A stretch of 46,097 nt of DNA, from assembly GCA_017405875.1 (NCBI GenBank), contig JAFQZM010000034.1, forward strand, positions 1-46,097, written 5' to 3'. The stretch's first letter is position 1. The number at the start of each line of letters is the position of its first letter. The notes below the pieces were generated by a model. It was not told the DNA's origin. It ran no database searches and saw only the letters and a program-made list of their open reading frames with translations. This stretch comes from a bacterium (GTDB lineage: Bacteria; UBP6; UBA1177). Of this stretch, positions 31,810 through 39,269 are shown piece after piece. The position numbers were made by a program, and so were the translations under genes.

Positions 31810-31837
31810 TTTATAAAACTAAAGTCCGCAAAAACAA
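31810..31837 (-). promoter_or_regulatory. Predicted proximal promoter of the Lcl-type lipoprotein
   Basis: Minus-strand TTGTTT, 16 bases, TATAAA, ending 12 bases before the start codon. The short leader makes this the less likely of the two sites. Confidence 0.35.
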
Positions 31838-31840
31838 AAT

Positions 31841-31868
31841 ATCATAAGAAAATCGCGGAAAAAAGCAA
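31841..31868 (-). promoter_or_regulatory. Predicted distal promoter of the Lcl-type lipoprotein
   Basis: Minus-strand TTGCTT, 16 bases, TATGAT (one mismatch to TATAAT), ending 43 bases before the start codon. Confidence 0.4.
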
Positions 31869-31880
31869 TTTGGAAAATGA

Positions 31881-32549
31881 TCAGCTGAAATAGGGCGTTC
31901 GCCTTGCCAGAGTGAGCCCGTTCACGCTTGCGGCTCCGTTTTTTTTCAAAAGTTTCGCTATCTCTTCGATCGTTGAAGCGGTCGTACAGACATCATCCAC
32001 AATCAGAAATTTTTCTCCTTTTACGCTTCGGGTGAGGGCGAAGGCATCTTTCAGGTTTTTTGTCCTCTCTTCGTAGTCAAGCCCCGCCTGATGCGCTGTT
32101 TTTCTGATTTTCTTCAATAATTTCGGGTCAAATTTCAAGTTGTGCCTTCGGGCAAGCCTGTCTGCAAAAATTTCAGCCTGATTGAAAGAGCGTAGGATTT
32201 TATCCCAGAATCTCATCGGCGGAAAGACGACGGTTCTTCCTTCAATAAGTTCGATAGGTGCGTTTTCTGCAAGGTATCGCCCTAAAATTTCGGCAATGCT
32301 TCTCACTTTGCCGTATTTCATTTCCGAAATCAGTTTTGAAATGCTTCCGCTGTAGATGAAAAGTGAAAATATTTTATCAAAGTGCAGCTTTTTTCCTTTG
32401 CACGAAAAACATTCCGGCTCATCCGGAGTCAGCGTGAAATTCCCGCATTTCGGGCATCTTCTTTCGCAGGAAAGTGCAAATTTTGCACATTCCTTACACA
32501 AAAAATTCTGATTTTCAGCGATGCCGCCGCAGATAAGACATGAGTTCAT
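31881..32549 (-). CDS. ComF-family phosphoribosyltransferase-like protein
   Basis: A 222-residue ComF-type protein, linked to DNA uptake in naturally competent bacteria and of uncertain role elsewhere. The N-terminus carries zinc-finger cysteine pairs (CLICGG, CKEC, CPKCG, CFSCKG). Then comes the region 'SGSISKLISEMKYGKVRSIA', and near residue 190 the PRPP-binding motif FLIVDDVCTTASTI. ATG 32549 places the first cysteine pair at the start, as in the family; a longer open frame to 32729 would overlap the divergent ArnT-like gene and its promoter. The ribosome-binding site is weak. No other competence genes are in the window. Confidence 0.88.
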   Translation of the reverse strand: MNSCLICGGIAENQNFLCKECAKFALSCERRCPKCGNFTLTPDEPECFSCKGKKLHFDKIFSLFIYSGSISKLISEMKYGKVRSIAEILGRYLAENAPIELIEGRTVVFPPMRFWDKILRSFNQAEIFADRLARRHNLKFDPKLLKKIRKTAHQAGLDYEERTKNLKDAFALTRSVKGEKFLIVDDVCTTASTIEEIAKLLKKNGAASVNGLTLARRTPYFS

Positions 32550-32628
32550 TAAAATGTCTTTACTAAAAATTAACAAAATTGCGGTGAAAATATATTTTTT
32601 ATTTGAAAATTTGCAAGACTGTATTTTT

Positions 32629-32656
32629 TTGACTTGCATATCAAGCACTTTATAAT
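32629..32656 (+). promoter_or_regulatory. Predicted promoter of the ArnT-like operon
   Basis: TTGACT, 16 bases, perfect TATAAT, ending 31 bases before ATG 32688. Very good match and spacing. Confidence 0.6.
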
Positions 32657-32687
32657 TTGCGGCTTTGTTGTTTTTAAGGAGTTTTTT

Positions 32688-34916
32688 ATGGATAAAAAAG
32701 AAGGACTTCATGCGGTTATTCTTGAACACCCGCGTATTTTTTTAGCTATACTTTCGGCGCTTTTCTTTCTGCCGCTTCTTGGAAGTTATCCCGTTTTAGG
32801 GCAGTGGGAGCCTCATTACGGCAGAGTCGCGATGGAGATGATGGCAAACGGCTCTTGGGACTGGTTTTTAGATCCGGTTTATCTCGGAAAGCATAATTTC
32901 TGGTCGAAACCGATTTTCTGTTTCTGGATGGTTTTTCCCTTCATGAAGATTTTCGGTCCGACCGAGCTCGCACTCAGGCTTCCTTTTGCGATAAACGGAA
33001 TATTTTTTGTTCTGCTCATTCATTTTATCGCTGAAAAGATCCTCAAAGATCCGCTGAAAGCGCTTGTTGCCGCATTTGTCGCGATTTTTACGCCTTACAC
33101 CTACATGATCACAAGACAATTCATGTGGGATATAACTTTTGTCACTTTTCTCACAGGTTCAATCGGTTTTCTTTACATCGGGCAGCGCGACAGCGACAAA
33201 AAACTGATCCGTCTGTCTTATCTTTTCATGGGTCTCGGAATGCTCACGAAAGGGCTTCTTGCTGTATGTTTCCCGATTGCGGCGATGCTTCTCTGGATGA
33301 TTGCAACTCTTGATTATTCCAAAGGATTCAAGGCGGTTATAAAAGACGCAGTAGACTTTGTTTTTTCTCTCAGACCTTTTGAAGGGCTTGCGATCTTCCT
33401 CGTTGTTTCGCTTCCGTGGTATCTCTATATGGGTGTAAAGCACGGAGCGCCTTTCTATAAAGAGTTTTTCATGGAACACCATTTCGGACGCCTTGAAGGA
33501 ACGATAGACAAGCCCGACGGACCGTTTGAATTTTATATCTGGCAGCTTTCGCTCGGTGCGTTCCCGTGGGTTGCATTCCTCATTCCGGCACTTTTTTCTG
33601 CAGCCGGGAAAGTTAGGAAAAATAAAGATTTGGCTTTTGTAGTCCTCACATTTTTCTTTTTGTTCCTTTTCTTTACTCTTGCTGCGACAAAGTTTCCGCA
33701 CTACGTTTTTCCCGTAGTTCCGTTCATGGTGATGATTCTTGCTGAAGGGTTTGTCGATCTTTTGAGAAGCGAAAAACTTCCGAAAGTTTATACCGTTATC
33801 GGCGTTGTTTCGGCGCTTTTCCTTATTCTTATCGCAAAGGATATCGGAACCGGCTTCAACTATGCCGACATGATTTATCTCATCACGACTCACCACGTCC
33901 AGACCTGGTTCGGGCGCGTTTTCGATCCGGTTCCGGTGCTTGCGGTTTTTGTTCCGCTGATGGCGTTTTTCATTCTTCTGCCTGTAGTTAAGCCCGGTAA
34001 AAAAATCCTTTTTGTGATTTCTGCAGCCGCTTTTTCGCTTGTTGCCGTCGTCTGGTCCGGATATATAAATTTTGTCTGGGTGCCTAATATGCTTGAAGTT
34101 TTTACTCCTAAGCACCTTGTCGAAAAATACTTCGAAATGAAAAAGCCGGGTGACAAAATCGTAGATTTCCACAACTGGAAAAACCGCTCGATGTATTTTT
34201 ATCTCGGTCTTGACGAACAGCTTCTGCGTTACACGAAAGTCGAGCAGATTCAGCAGCTTCTTGAGAAAAATCCGAATAATACAGTTTTCATAACTACTAA
34301 AAAGGATAGAGTTTCCGAGCTTCGCGCCGCACTTCTGGACAAGCCCGGAATCCCGATAACGAAAGTTGCCGACGATGAGGTCGATACCTACATGGAAATC
34401 GAGATGTTCACTGCTTCGATGCAGGATAAAAACGCCGATTTATCCGACAAGTGGAAGAAAAATCTGCTCGAAGAGTCGCAGATTCCGTCGAATATCAAAA
34501 AAATAAACGGAACTTTGGGTGGCAGAACGATCGAAATCATCGGCTATGACATCAACAAACAGCGTTTCGATCCGGGCGAAGAGATCGAACTTACGCTTTA
34601 CTACAGAGTTTTGAAAGAGACGGATAAAAACTGGAAGGTTTTCTTCCACTTCGATGTTTACAGCGGGGCGCTGCCGCACTCGTTCAAACTTGACGACTAT
34701 CCGCAGCAGGGCTATCTGCCGACTACGAAATGGACTCCCGGAATGATCCTCAAAGACACTTTCAAAGTGAATGTGCCGAGATCGCATCCCGGCGGCGGAG
34801 TCAAGATATATACCGGATTTTACGAAGAAAATACGCGGATGGATGTCGATAAGGAATCTTTCAACGACGGTCAGAAACGCTTTATTCTGGGAACTTTCAA
34901 CGTAAATATAAAGTAA
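32688..34916 (+). CDS. ArnT-like membrane glycosyltransferase (GT39/GT83) with C-terminal beta domain
   Basis: A 742-residue inner membrane protein. About twelve hydrophobic helices fill residues 15-480. The first periplasmic loop has 'GQWEPHYGRVAMEMMANGSW' with the acidic residue used for catalysis in this fold, and 'TRQFMWDITFVTFL' and 'GMLTKGLL' are family landmarks. It should move a sugar from a polyprenyl phosphate carrier to lipid A, protein or another envelope acceptor. Residues about 500-742 are a soluble periplasmic part with a beta-sandwich look ('ELTLYYRVLKETDKNWKVFF', 'VKIYTGFYEENTRM'), not usual for ArnT. Start has AAGGAG upstream. The TlpA gene begins on its stop codon (TAATG). 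Confidence 0.85.
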   Translation: MDKKEGLHAVILEHPRIFLAILSALFFLPLLGSYPVLGQWEPHYGRVAMEMMANGSWDWFLDPVYLGKHNFWSKPIFCFWMVFPFMKIFGPTELALRLPFAINGIFFVLLIHFIAEKILKDPLKALVAAFVAIFTPYTYMITRQFMWDITFVTFLTGSIGFLYIGQRDSDKKLIRLSYLFMGLGMLTKGLLAVCFPIAAMLLWMIATLDYSKGFKAVIKDAVDFVFSLRPFEGLAIFLVVSLPWYLYMGVKHGAPFYKEFFMEHHFGRLEGTIDKPDGPFEFYIWQLSLGAFPWVAFLIPALFSAAGKVRKNKDLAFVVLTFFFLFLFFTLAATKFPHYVFPVVPFMVMILAEGFVDLLRSEKLPKVYTVIGVVSALFLILIAKDIGTGFNYADMIYLITTHHVQTWFGRVFDPVPVLAVFVPLMAFFILLPVVKPGKKILFVISAAAFSLVAVVWSGYINFVWVPNMLEVFTPKHLVEKYFEMKKPGDKIVDFHNWKNRSMYFYLGLDEQLLRYTKVEQIQQLLEKNPNNTVFITTKKDRVSELRAALLDKPGIPITKVADDEVDTYMEIEMFTASMQDKNADLSDKWKKNLLEESQIPSNIKKINGTLGGRTIEIIGYDINKQRFDPGEEIELTLYYRVLKETDKNWKVFFHFDVYSGALPHSFKLDDYPQQGYLPTTKWTPGMILKDTFKVNVPRSHPGGGVKIYTGFYEENTRMDVDKESFNDGQKRFILGTFNVNIK

Positions 34917-35395
34917 TGGAAGAGAAAAAGAGCAGCAGAATTTTTCACATCATCATTTTTGCGCTGGTAATAGCAGTGCTTCTGTTCAATGTTTTTTCCT
35001 ATTTCGGCGCATCGATATTCCTTCCAGGGCGCGAACTCCGCGAAATTTCTGGCGTTGATCCGCAGACGGGACGCAGAACTTCACTGAATATTTCGCAGGG
35101 AACAGTCATTCTCAACATCTGGGCGACATGGTGCGGAGCGTGCCTTGCCGAAATGCCCGAAATCAACAAAATTGCAGAAAAACATCAGGTTTACGGCGCG
35201 ATAAAACCGGCTTTTAAATACGAAATCTACCGCGAAGCTAAACCCGGCTTCAAAAGCGTCATCGCGCAGGATAAATTTTTCGAAGATCTCTACATTTCCG
35301 TCCTTCCGACAACGCTTCTCATTCAGGACGGCGTGATAAAAAAAGTCCATTCAGGCACGATGACAAGCGATTTTGTTGAAGAGTGGGTTAAATAA
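34916..35395 (+). CDS. Membrane-anchored TlpA-like thioredoxin
   Basis: A 159-residue periplasmic thioredoxin held by one N-terminal helix (residues 9-30). The redox motif is CGAC (Cys73, Cys76) in WATWCGACLAEMPE, and the cis-proline is in 'SVLPTTLLIQDG'. About 45 residues between the active site and the cis-proline strand are normal. It probably keeps cysteines of a periplasmic partner reduced. One-base overlap with the ArnT-like gene means joint translation, so that protein or the transglutaminase (with a catalytic cysteine) downstream may be the client; this is inference. Confidence 0.88.
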   Translation: MEEKKSSRIFHIIIFALVIAVLLFNVFSYFGASIFLPGRELREISGVDPQTGRRTSLNISQGTVILNIWATWCGACLAEMPEINKIAEKHQVYGAIKPAFKYEIYREAKPGFKSVIAQDKFFEDLYISVLPTTLLIQDGVIKKVHSGTMTSDFVEEWVK

Positions 35396-35423
35396 ATTTC
35401 ATTCCGTAAAATTTAAGATTCAG

Positions 35424-35429
35424 TATAAT
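35424..35429 (+). promoter_or_regulatory. Possible -10 box before the transglutaminase gene
   Basis: A perfect TATAAT, 26 bases before the TTG start. The hexamer 16 bases upstream is TTCCGT, a poor -35, so an activator would be needed if this is a promoter. Confidence 0.3.
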
Positions 35430-35455
35430 CACACGGTTTTGTTTTGAGGTGATTT

Positions 35456-37402
35456 TTGAGATTCCCGCCGCTTTTCATAGGTTTTTCAACGATTTTCTGG
35501 GGTTTCTGTGCCGGCTGGGAAGTCTTTTCGATAGCTGCCGCCGTTATTTTCGAGGCGCACAACCTCATAAAAACGCGCTTTGATCTGCAGAAAAAGGATT
35601 TTGTCCGTATTTCCGACCTCAGCTCTCTCGTTATGTTCATTCTCCTTTTTTATTCCTATGTCGAAAACGAGCCGCGGATGATTTTCCTGGGTTTTATCAC
35701 GACTCTGCCGATAATTTTCATGCCGCTTCTTTTCGCCCAGCTTTTCAGCACTTCCGACAAAGTCGTTATCGGAACTAAATTCGGCAAAAGGATACACGCT
35801 CATGCGCCGGTCGATATAAGGACTCTTTACATTCTGTCGGTACTTTTTGCGACTGCGGCGGCAAATATCAAAAGCGTGTGGTTCATCGCTCTCTTTATGC
35901 TGATAATATTCGTCGTTCTTTCGGGAACCGTGAAGGATTTAAAGTCTTTCAAACGTTATCTGAAGTTCTGCTTTATAGCTGTTTTTATTACGGTTTTGAT
36001 TGGTGCAACGGTTGTGGGCGGGCATTTTCTGATAAGCCGTAAGATGATGCAGTGGTATAACGACTGGTATGCGTCGCTGAGTGCAGATCCTTTCAAAACT
36101 TCAACTTCTATGGGGGAAATCGGAAAAATGAAACTTTCGGGAGAAATCGTTTTCAGAGTTTATCCCGAAAAGAAAGTGCCGCTTCCGCTTTATATAAAGG
36201 AGGCCGATTACAATGTCGTCGTCGGAAACACTTGGTATGCTCGTCCTAGAAAAACGGATTCTGTTTTTCCGGACAAAGATATGGAGTGGCAGTTTTTCGG
36301 GGTCGGAGAAGGAAAAAATAAGATGAAAATTTCGATCTGGATGAATAAGAACAAAGGCGAAGGTGTGCTACCTCTTCCTGACGGTGCAAAAAGGGCTACC
36401 GAGCTTGATGTCGCCGGAATAGAAAGAAGTATTCTTGGTGCGATATATGTCGAGGAAGGACCGGAACTTCTTGAGTTTACAATAACTTACGATCCTGAAG
36501 AGAGTTTTGAGCCAGAGCCCGGAAGATCGGATCTTTTTGTTCCGAAGCAGGAAAAGGCTGTAATTGACGAAGTTATGCGCAGTAACGGGCTGACAGGTGT
36601 GACTCCTGAAGAAACTTTTGCAAATATCGAGCGGTTTTTTGCCGGCTTTACTTATACGCTTGATCTGAAAAACAAGGCGGAAGAATCAGTTTTGTCGGAT
36701 TTTTTGAACAACACACATGCAGGACACTGCGAATACTTCGCGACAGCAACAGTCTTAATGCTTCGGAGTGCAGGAATTGCGGCGAGATACCGGACGGGAT
36801 ATATGCTTGATGAATACGACACTTTTGAAAATGCGCTTTTGGCGAGAAAGCGCGACGCTCATGCATGGGTTATAGCTTACATCGGAGACGGCTGGAAAAC
36901 CATTGATCTGACTCCGCCGCAGTGGAAACTTGCCGATTCAGACGGAAAATCGTTTTTCGAGCCGGTGAGCGATTTTATGTCGTGGATAAAGATGAAATAT
37001 GAAAATTACAGAAGGAAAAAAAGCACCGAATTCAACAGGATTCTGATTGCCGCGGCTTCGATCCTTACGATTTTTCTGATGGTTCGGGTTTATCTCCGCA
37101 AAAGGCGCGTGAAAAAGGCTGAGTCTGATGAAATAAAGCCTCTTTTTGAAGCGGCAGGGCTTGATTCTCCTCTTTATAAAATGCTTGACTACTACGCTGA
37201 AAACGGCCTGACGCGTGAAGATAGCGAGACCCTGCGATGCTGGATAGAAAAGAACAGTGAAAAATTGGGCGGAAACATTGATTTTTCCGCACTCGTCAGA
37301 CTGCACGAGGAGCTTCGTTTCGATACCGGCGGCGACAAAGCGGCTCTCATGGCAGAGCTTGTGAAAGAATACAAAGAGTGGAAAAAATCAAAGGAGAGCT
37401 GA
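35456..37402 (+). CDS. TgpA-like membrane transglutaminase-fold protein
   Basis: A 648-residue membrane protein: about six helices (residues 5-200), a periplasmic region with the transglutaminase core, one more helix near 525-545 and a cytoplasmic tail. The triad is Cys425 in GHCEYFAT, His469 in DAHAWV and Asp484 in TIDLTPP, with 'GIAARYRTGY' between. Such proteins (TgpA/DUF3488 type) are usually next to a MoxR ATPase, absent here. The start is a TTG with GAGGTGAT 4-5 bases upstream; no ATG is available before well into the first helix. Role in envelope is likely, substrate unknown. Confidence 0.85.
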   Translation: MRFPPLFIGFSTIFWGFCAGWEVFSIAAAVIFEAHNLIKTRFDLQKKDFVRISDLSSLVMFILLFYSYVENEPRMIFLGFITTLPIIFMPLLFAQLFSTSDKVVIGTKFGKRIHAHAPVDIRTLYILSVLFATAAANIKSVWFIALFMLIIFVVLSGTVKDLKSFKRYLKFCFIAVFITVLIGATVVGGHFLISRKMMQWYNDWYASLSADPFKTSTSMGEIGKMKLSGEIVFRVYPEKKVPLPLYIKEADYNVVVGNTWYARPRKTDSVFPDKDMEWQFFGVGEGKNKMKISIWMNKNKGEGVLPLPDGAKRATELDVAGIERSILGAIYVEEGPELLEFTITYDPEESFEPEPGRSDLFVPKQEKAVIDEVMRSNGLTGVTPEETFANIERFFAGFTYTLDLKNKAEESVLSDFLNNTHAGHCEYFATATVLMLRSAGIAARYRTGYMLDEYDTFENALLARKRDAHAWVIAYIGDGWKTIDLTPPQWKLADSDGKSFFEPVSDFMSWIKMKYENYRRKKSTEFNRILIAAASILTIFLMVRVYLRKRRVKKAESDEIKPLFEAAGLDSPLYKMLDYYAENGLTREDSETLRCWIEKNSEKLGGNIDFSALVRLHEELRFDTGGDKAALMAELVKEYKEWKKSKES

Positions 37403-37408
37403 TTTTGT

Positions 37409-37436
37409 TTGCAGAATTTGCAATAACAATTAGAAT
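37409..37436 (+). promoter_or_regulatory. Predicted promoter of purC
   Basis: TTGCAG, 16 bases, TAGAAT, ending 41 bases before ATG 37478. No purine riboswitch fold is evident in the short leader. Confidence 0.45.
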
Positions 37437-37477
37437 CGCGCGGTTGTTTTTTTAATGATTTTTTAAAGGAGGATACA

Positions 37478-38365
37478 ATGCTTAGGATTGAGAAAGTTGC
37501 AGGAAAAGATGTTTTGATGGAATCGGAAATTCCTTTTTTGAAGCTTTTCAAAAAGGGTAAGGTACGCGAAGTTTACGAGCTCGGCGATTATCTTCTGATA
37601 GTTGCGACCGACAGAATCAGTGCGTTCGACGTCGTTATGAAAACGGGTGTTCCGTCAAAGGGAATCTACCTTACGCAGCAGTCGGCTTTCTGGTTCAAAT
37701 TCATAAAAGAACACGGTTTCAGCACTCACTTCGTAAGTGACGACGTTGAAGAAATAGCTCAGATTACAGGCGAAAAGAGACTTCTCGACCTTCCGTGGCT
37801 CAAGGGCAGGGTAATGCTCGGAAAACGCGCCGAAGTTCTTCCGGTAGAAGCTGTATGCCGCTTCAGAATTTTCGGTTCTGCTGTTTCAGCACTCAAAAAC
37901 AACACCTGGATCTGGGACAAGATCGAAGCTGACGACTTTTCTGAAGGCTCGCTCATCAAAAACGGCCCGATCTTCACTCCGACCGAAAAATCGGAAACGG
38001 ACGACAAAATCACTTTCGACCAGATGGTGACCCTTATCGGATCAAAGGAGACAGCGCAGCAGGTAAAAGACACTACGATCAGACTTTTCAAACTCTGCCA
38101 CGACTACGCGCTTGAAAATTTCGGATTTGAAATCGCAGACGGCAAGGTCGAATACGGCTTTATCGACGGCGTTCTTTCGCTTGTTGATGAGACTTTCACG
38201 AGTGACAGCGCCCGTTTCATCCCCGACAAATCGAAGGAAGTTTTCAGAAAATGGCTCACTGACCACAACTTGAGAAAAGTCGCTGCAGTCCTTCCGGACG
38301 AAGTCGCAATGATGGTTTCTGATTTGTACAGAAGCCAGTGCCTTGATATGAAAATCAAACTTTAA
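37478..38365 (+). CDS. purC: SAICAR synthetase (purC)
   Basis: Joins aspartate to CAIR with ATP in purine synthesis. The 295-residue protein starts with the glycine-rich nucleotide loop 'FKKGKVREVYELGDYLLIV', followed by 'ATDRISAFDVVM', 'KGIYLTQQSAFWFKF', 'PVEAVCRFRIFGSA', 'PIFTPTEKSETDD' and 'DFGF'-like 'EYGFIDGVLSLVDE'. A few family positions differ: 'VCRFRIFGSA' instead of the common 'VVRGYLxGS', and TEKSETDD instead of TTKAE.GD. It is the longer type, close to eukaryote-like and Bacteroidetes enzymes. A near-perfect AAGGAGG lies before the start. Octamer array 3 starts 11 bases after its stop. Confidence 0.93.
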   Translation: MLRIEKVAGKDVLMESEIPFLKLFKKGKVREVYELGDYLLIVATDRISAFDVVMKTGVPSKGIYLTQQSAFWFKFIKEHGFSTHFVSDDVEEIAQITGEKRLLDLPWLKGRVMLGKRAEVLPVEAVCRFRIFGSAVSALKNNTWIWDKIEADDFSEGSLIKNGPIFTPTEKSETDDKITFDQMVTLIGSKETAQQVKDTTIRLFKLCHDYALENFGFEIADGKVEYGFIDGVLSLVDETFTSDSARFIPDKSKEVFRKWLTDHNLRKVAAVLPDEVAMMVSDLYRSQCLDMKIKL

Positions 38366-38376
38366 TCAAAAAAAAC

Positions 38377-38445
38377 GTAACGACGTAACGACGTCACGCC
38401 GTAACGAAAAGCAAGAAAAACGTAACGACGTCACGCCGTAACGAT
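38377..38445. repeat. Octamer array 3 (two blocks, no GC arms)
   Basis: Four octamers at 38377-38408 (gtaacgac, gtaacgac, gtcacgcc, gtaacgaa), a 13-base A-rich spacer, and three at 38422-38445 (gtaacgac, gtcacgcc, gtaacgat). A 24-base string is repeated exactly at 38384-38407 and 38421-38444. Each unit starts with G and has A at 4 and C at 5; the final C is lost only in the last unit of each block. It lies between convergent purC and the ankyrin gene. No perfect GC arms and no clear hairpin flank it. Confidence 0.8.
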
Positions 38446-38455
38446 ATATTCGAAA

Positions 38456-39259
38456 TTATTCAGCTTTGGGTTCTTCTTTGACTTCTTCAGCAGCCGGAGC
38501 TTCAGGAGACGTCTCAGGTGACGTCTCTACAGGTTTTTCTTCAACTTTCGGCTGAGCCGGAGCTTTGAGAGCGTTGAGAACTGCTTCGTAGTGCTCTTTT
38601 CTGTCGGAGAACTGCGGCATGTATTCGTTAGCCAAGTCTTCAGCACCTTTGCCGTCTTCGTTTTTGAGGGTTCTGTCTGCGCCTGCATTGATGAGGATTT
38701 CAACGACTTTGTCGTTTCCTCTCTGAGCGGCGATCATAAGAGCAGACTGTTTTTTCGCATCAAGTGCGTTAACGTCGCTGCCTGCCTTTACGAGCTCTTC
38801 AACAACTGTCGGCATGCCTGTCCAAGCTGCCCAGAGAAGGGCAGTCCAGCTGTCTTCGTCAACAGCTTTGACATCCGCGCCGTTTTCAAGAAGAAGTTTC
38901 GTCATTTCGAATCTTTTTTCTTCAAGGCTCGGTTTTTCGACTTCTGTTCCGTCTTCTTTCTTGGAAGTCGATTTTTTTGTGATGAGTTCTCTGTCACCGT
39001 AGTTGAGATAAGCGACCCACATAAGCGGAGTTCTTTTCTGCTCATCCTGCTGGTTGACAGTTTTTGCGTCTTTGCCGACGATCTCTTTCATCTTGTCGAT
39101 GTTATCCTGGATTATCGGGGAAACGAGAGGACTTTCCTCTACATCGCCGCGAAGCTGGTCAAAGCCGAGTTTTACGACGAAAGCGAAAACGAGACCTGCG
39201 ATCATAAGGATAAGACCGTCTTTAAGTATTGCTTTGTAGTTTACATTTTTCTTAGCCAT
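38456..39259 (-). CDS. Membrane-anchored ankyrin-repeat protein
   Basis: A 267-residue protein with one N-terminal membrane helix (about residues 15-32) and, outside it, three to four ankyrin repeats: 'RTPLMWVAYLNYGD', 'LLLENGADVKAVDEDSWTAL', 'LVKAGSDVNALDAKKQSALM' and 'ILINAGADRTLKNEDGKGAE'. The last 35 residues are Pro/Glu/Ala/Lys-rich and disordered. Ankyrin repeats bind other proteins; in bacteria such single-helix forms often work in the periplasm. GGAGGG lies before ATG 39259. It follows the transporter gene by 10 bases and is probably expressed with it, so it may bind or regulate that transporter. Confidence 0.82.
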   Translation of the reverse strand: MAKKNVNYKAILKDGLILMIAGLVFAFVVKLGFDQLRGDVEESPLVSPIIQDNIDKMKEIVGKDAKTVNQQDEQKRTPLMWVAYLNYGDRELITKKSTSKKEDGTEVEKPSLEEKRFEMTKLLLENGADVKAVDEDSWTALLWAAWTGMPTVVEELVKAGSDVNALDAKKQSALMIAAQRGNDKVVEILINAGADRTLKNEDGKGAEDLANEYMPQFSDRKEHYEAVLNALKAPAQPKVEEKPVETSPETSPEAPAAEEVKEEPKAE

Positions 39260-39269
39260 GATTCCCTCC

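Noticed and set aside
32549-32729. Longer ComF start reaching 32729
   Set aside because: The 60 added residues are Lys/Asn/Phe-rich, run through the divergent promoter and start of the ArnT-like gene, and precede the zinc-finger that normally opens the family.
33159-34172. Minus-strand open frame of 337 codons inside the ArnT-like gene
   Set aside because: It is a shadow of the glycosyltransferase: extremely basic Lys/Arg/Asn-rich composition with no domain, lying wholly inside a well-supported gene.
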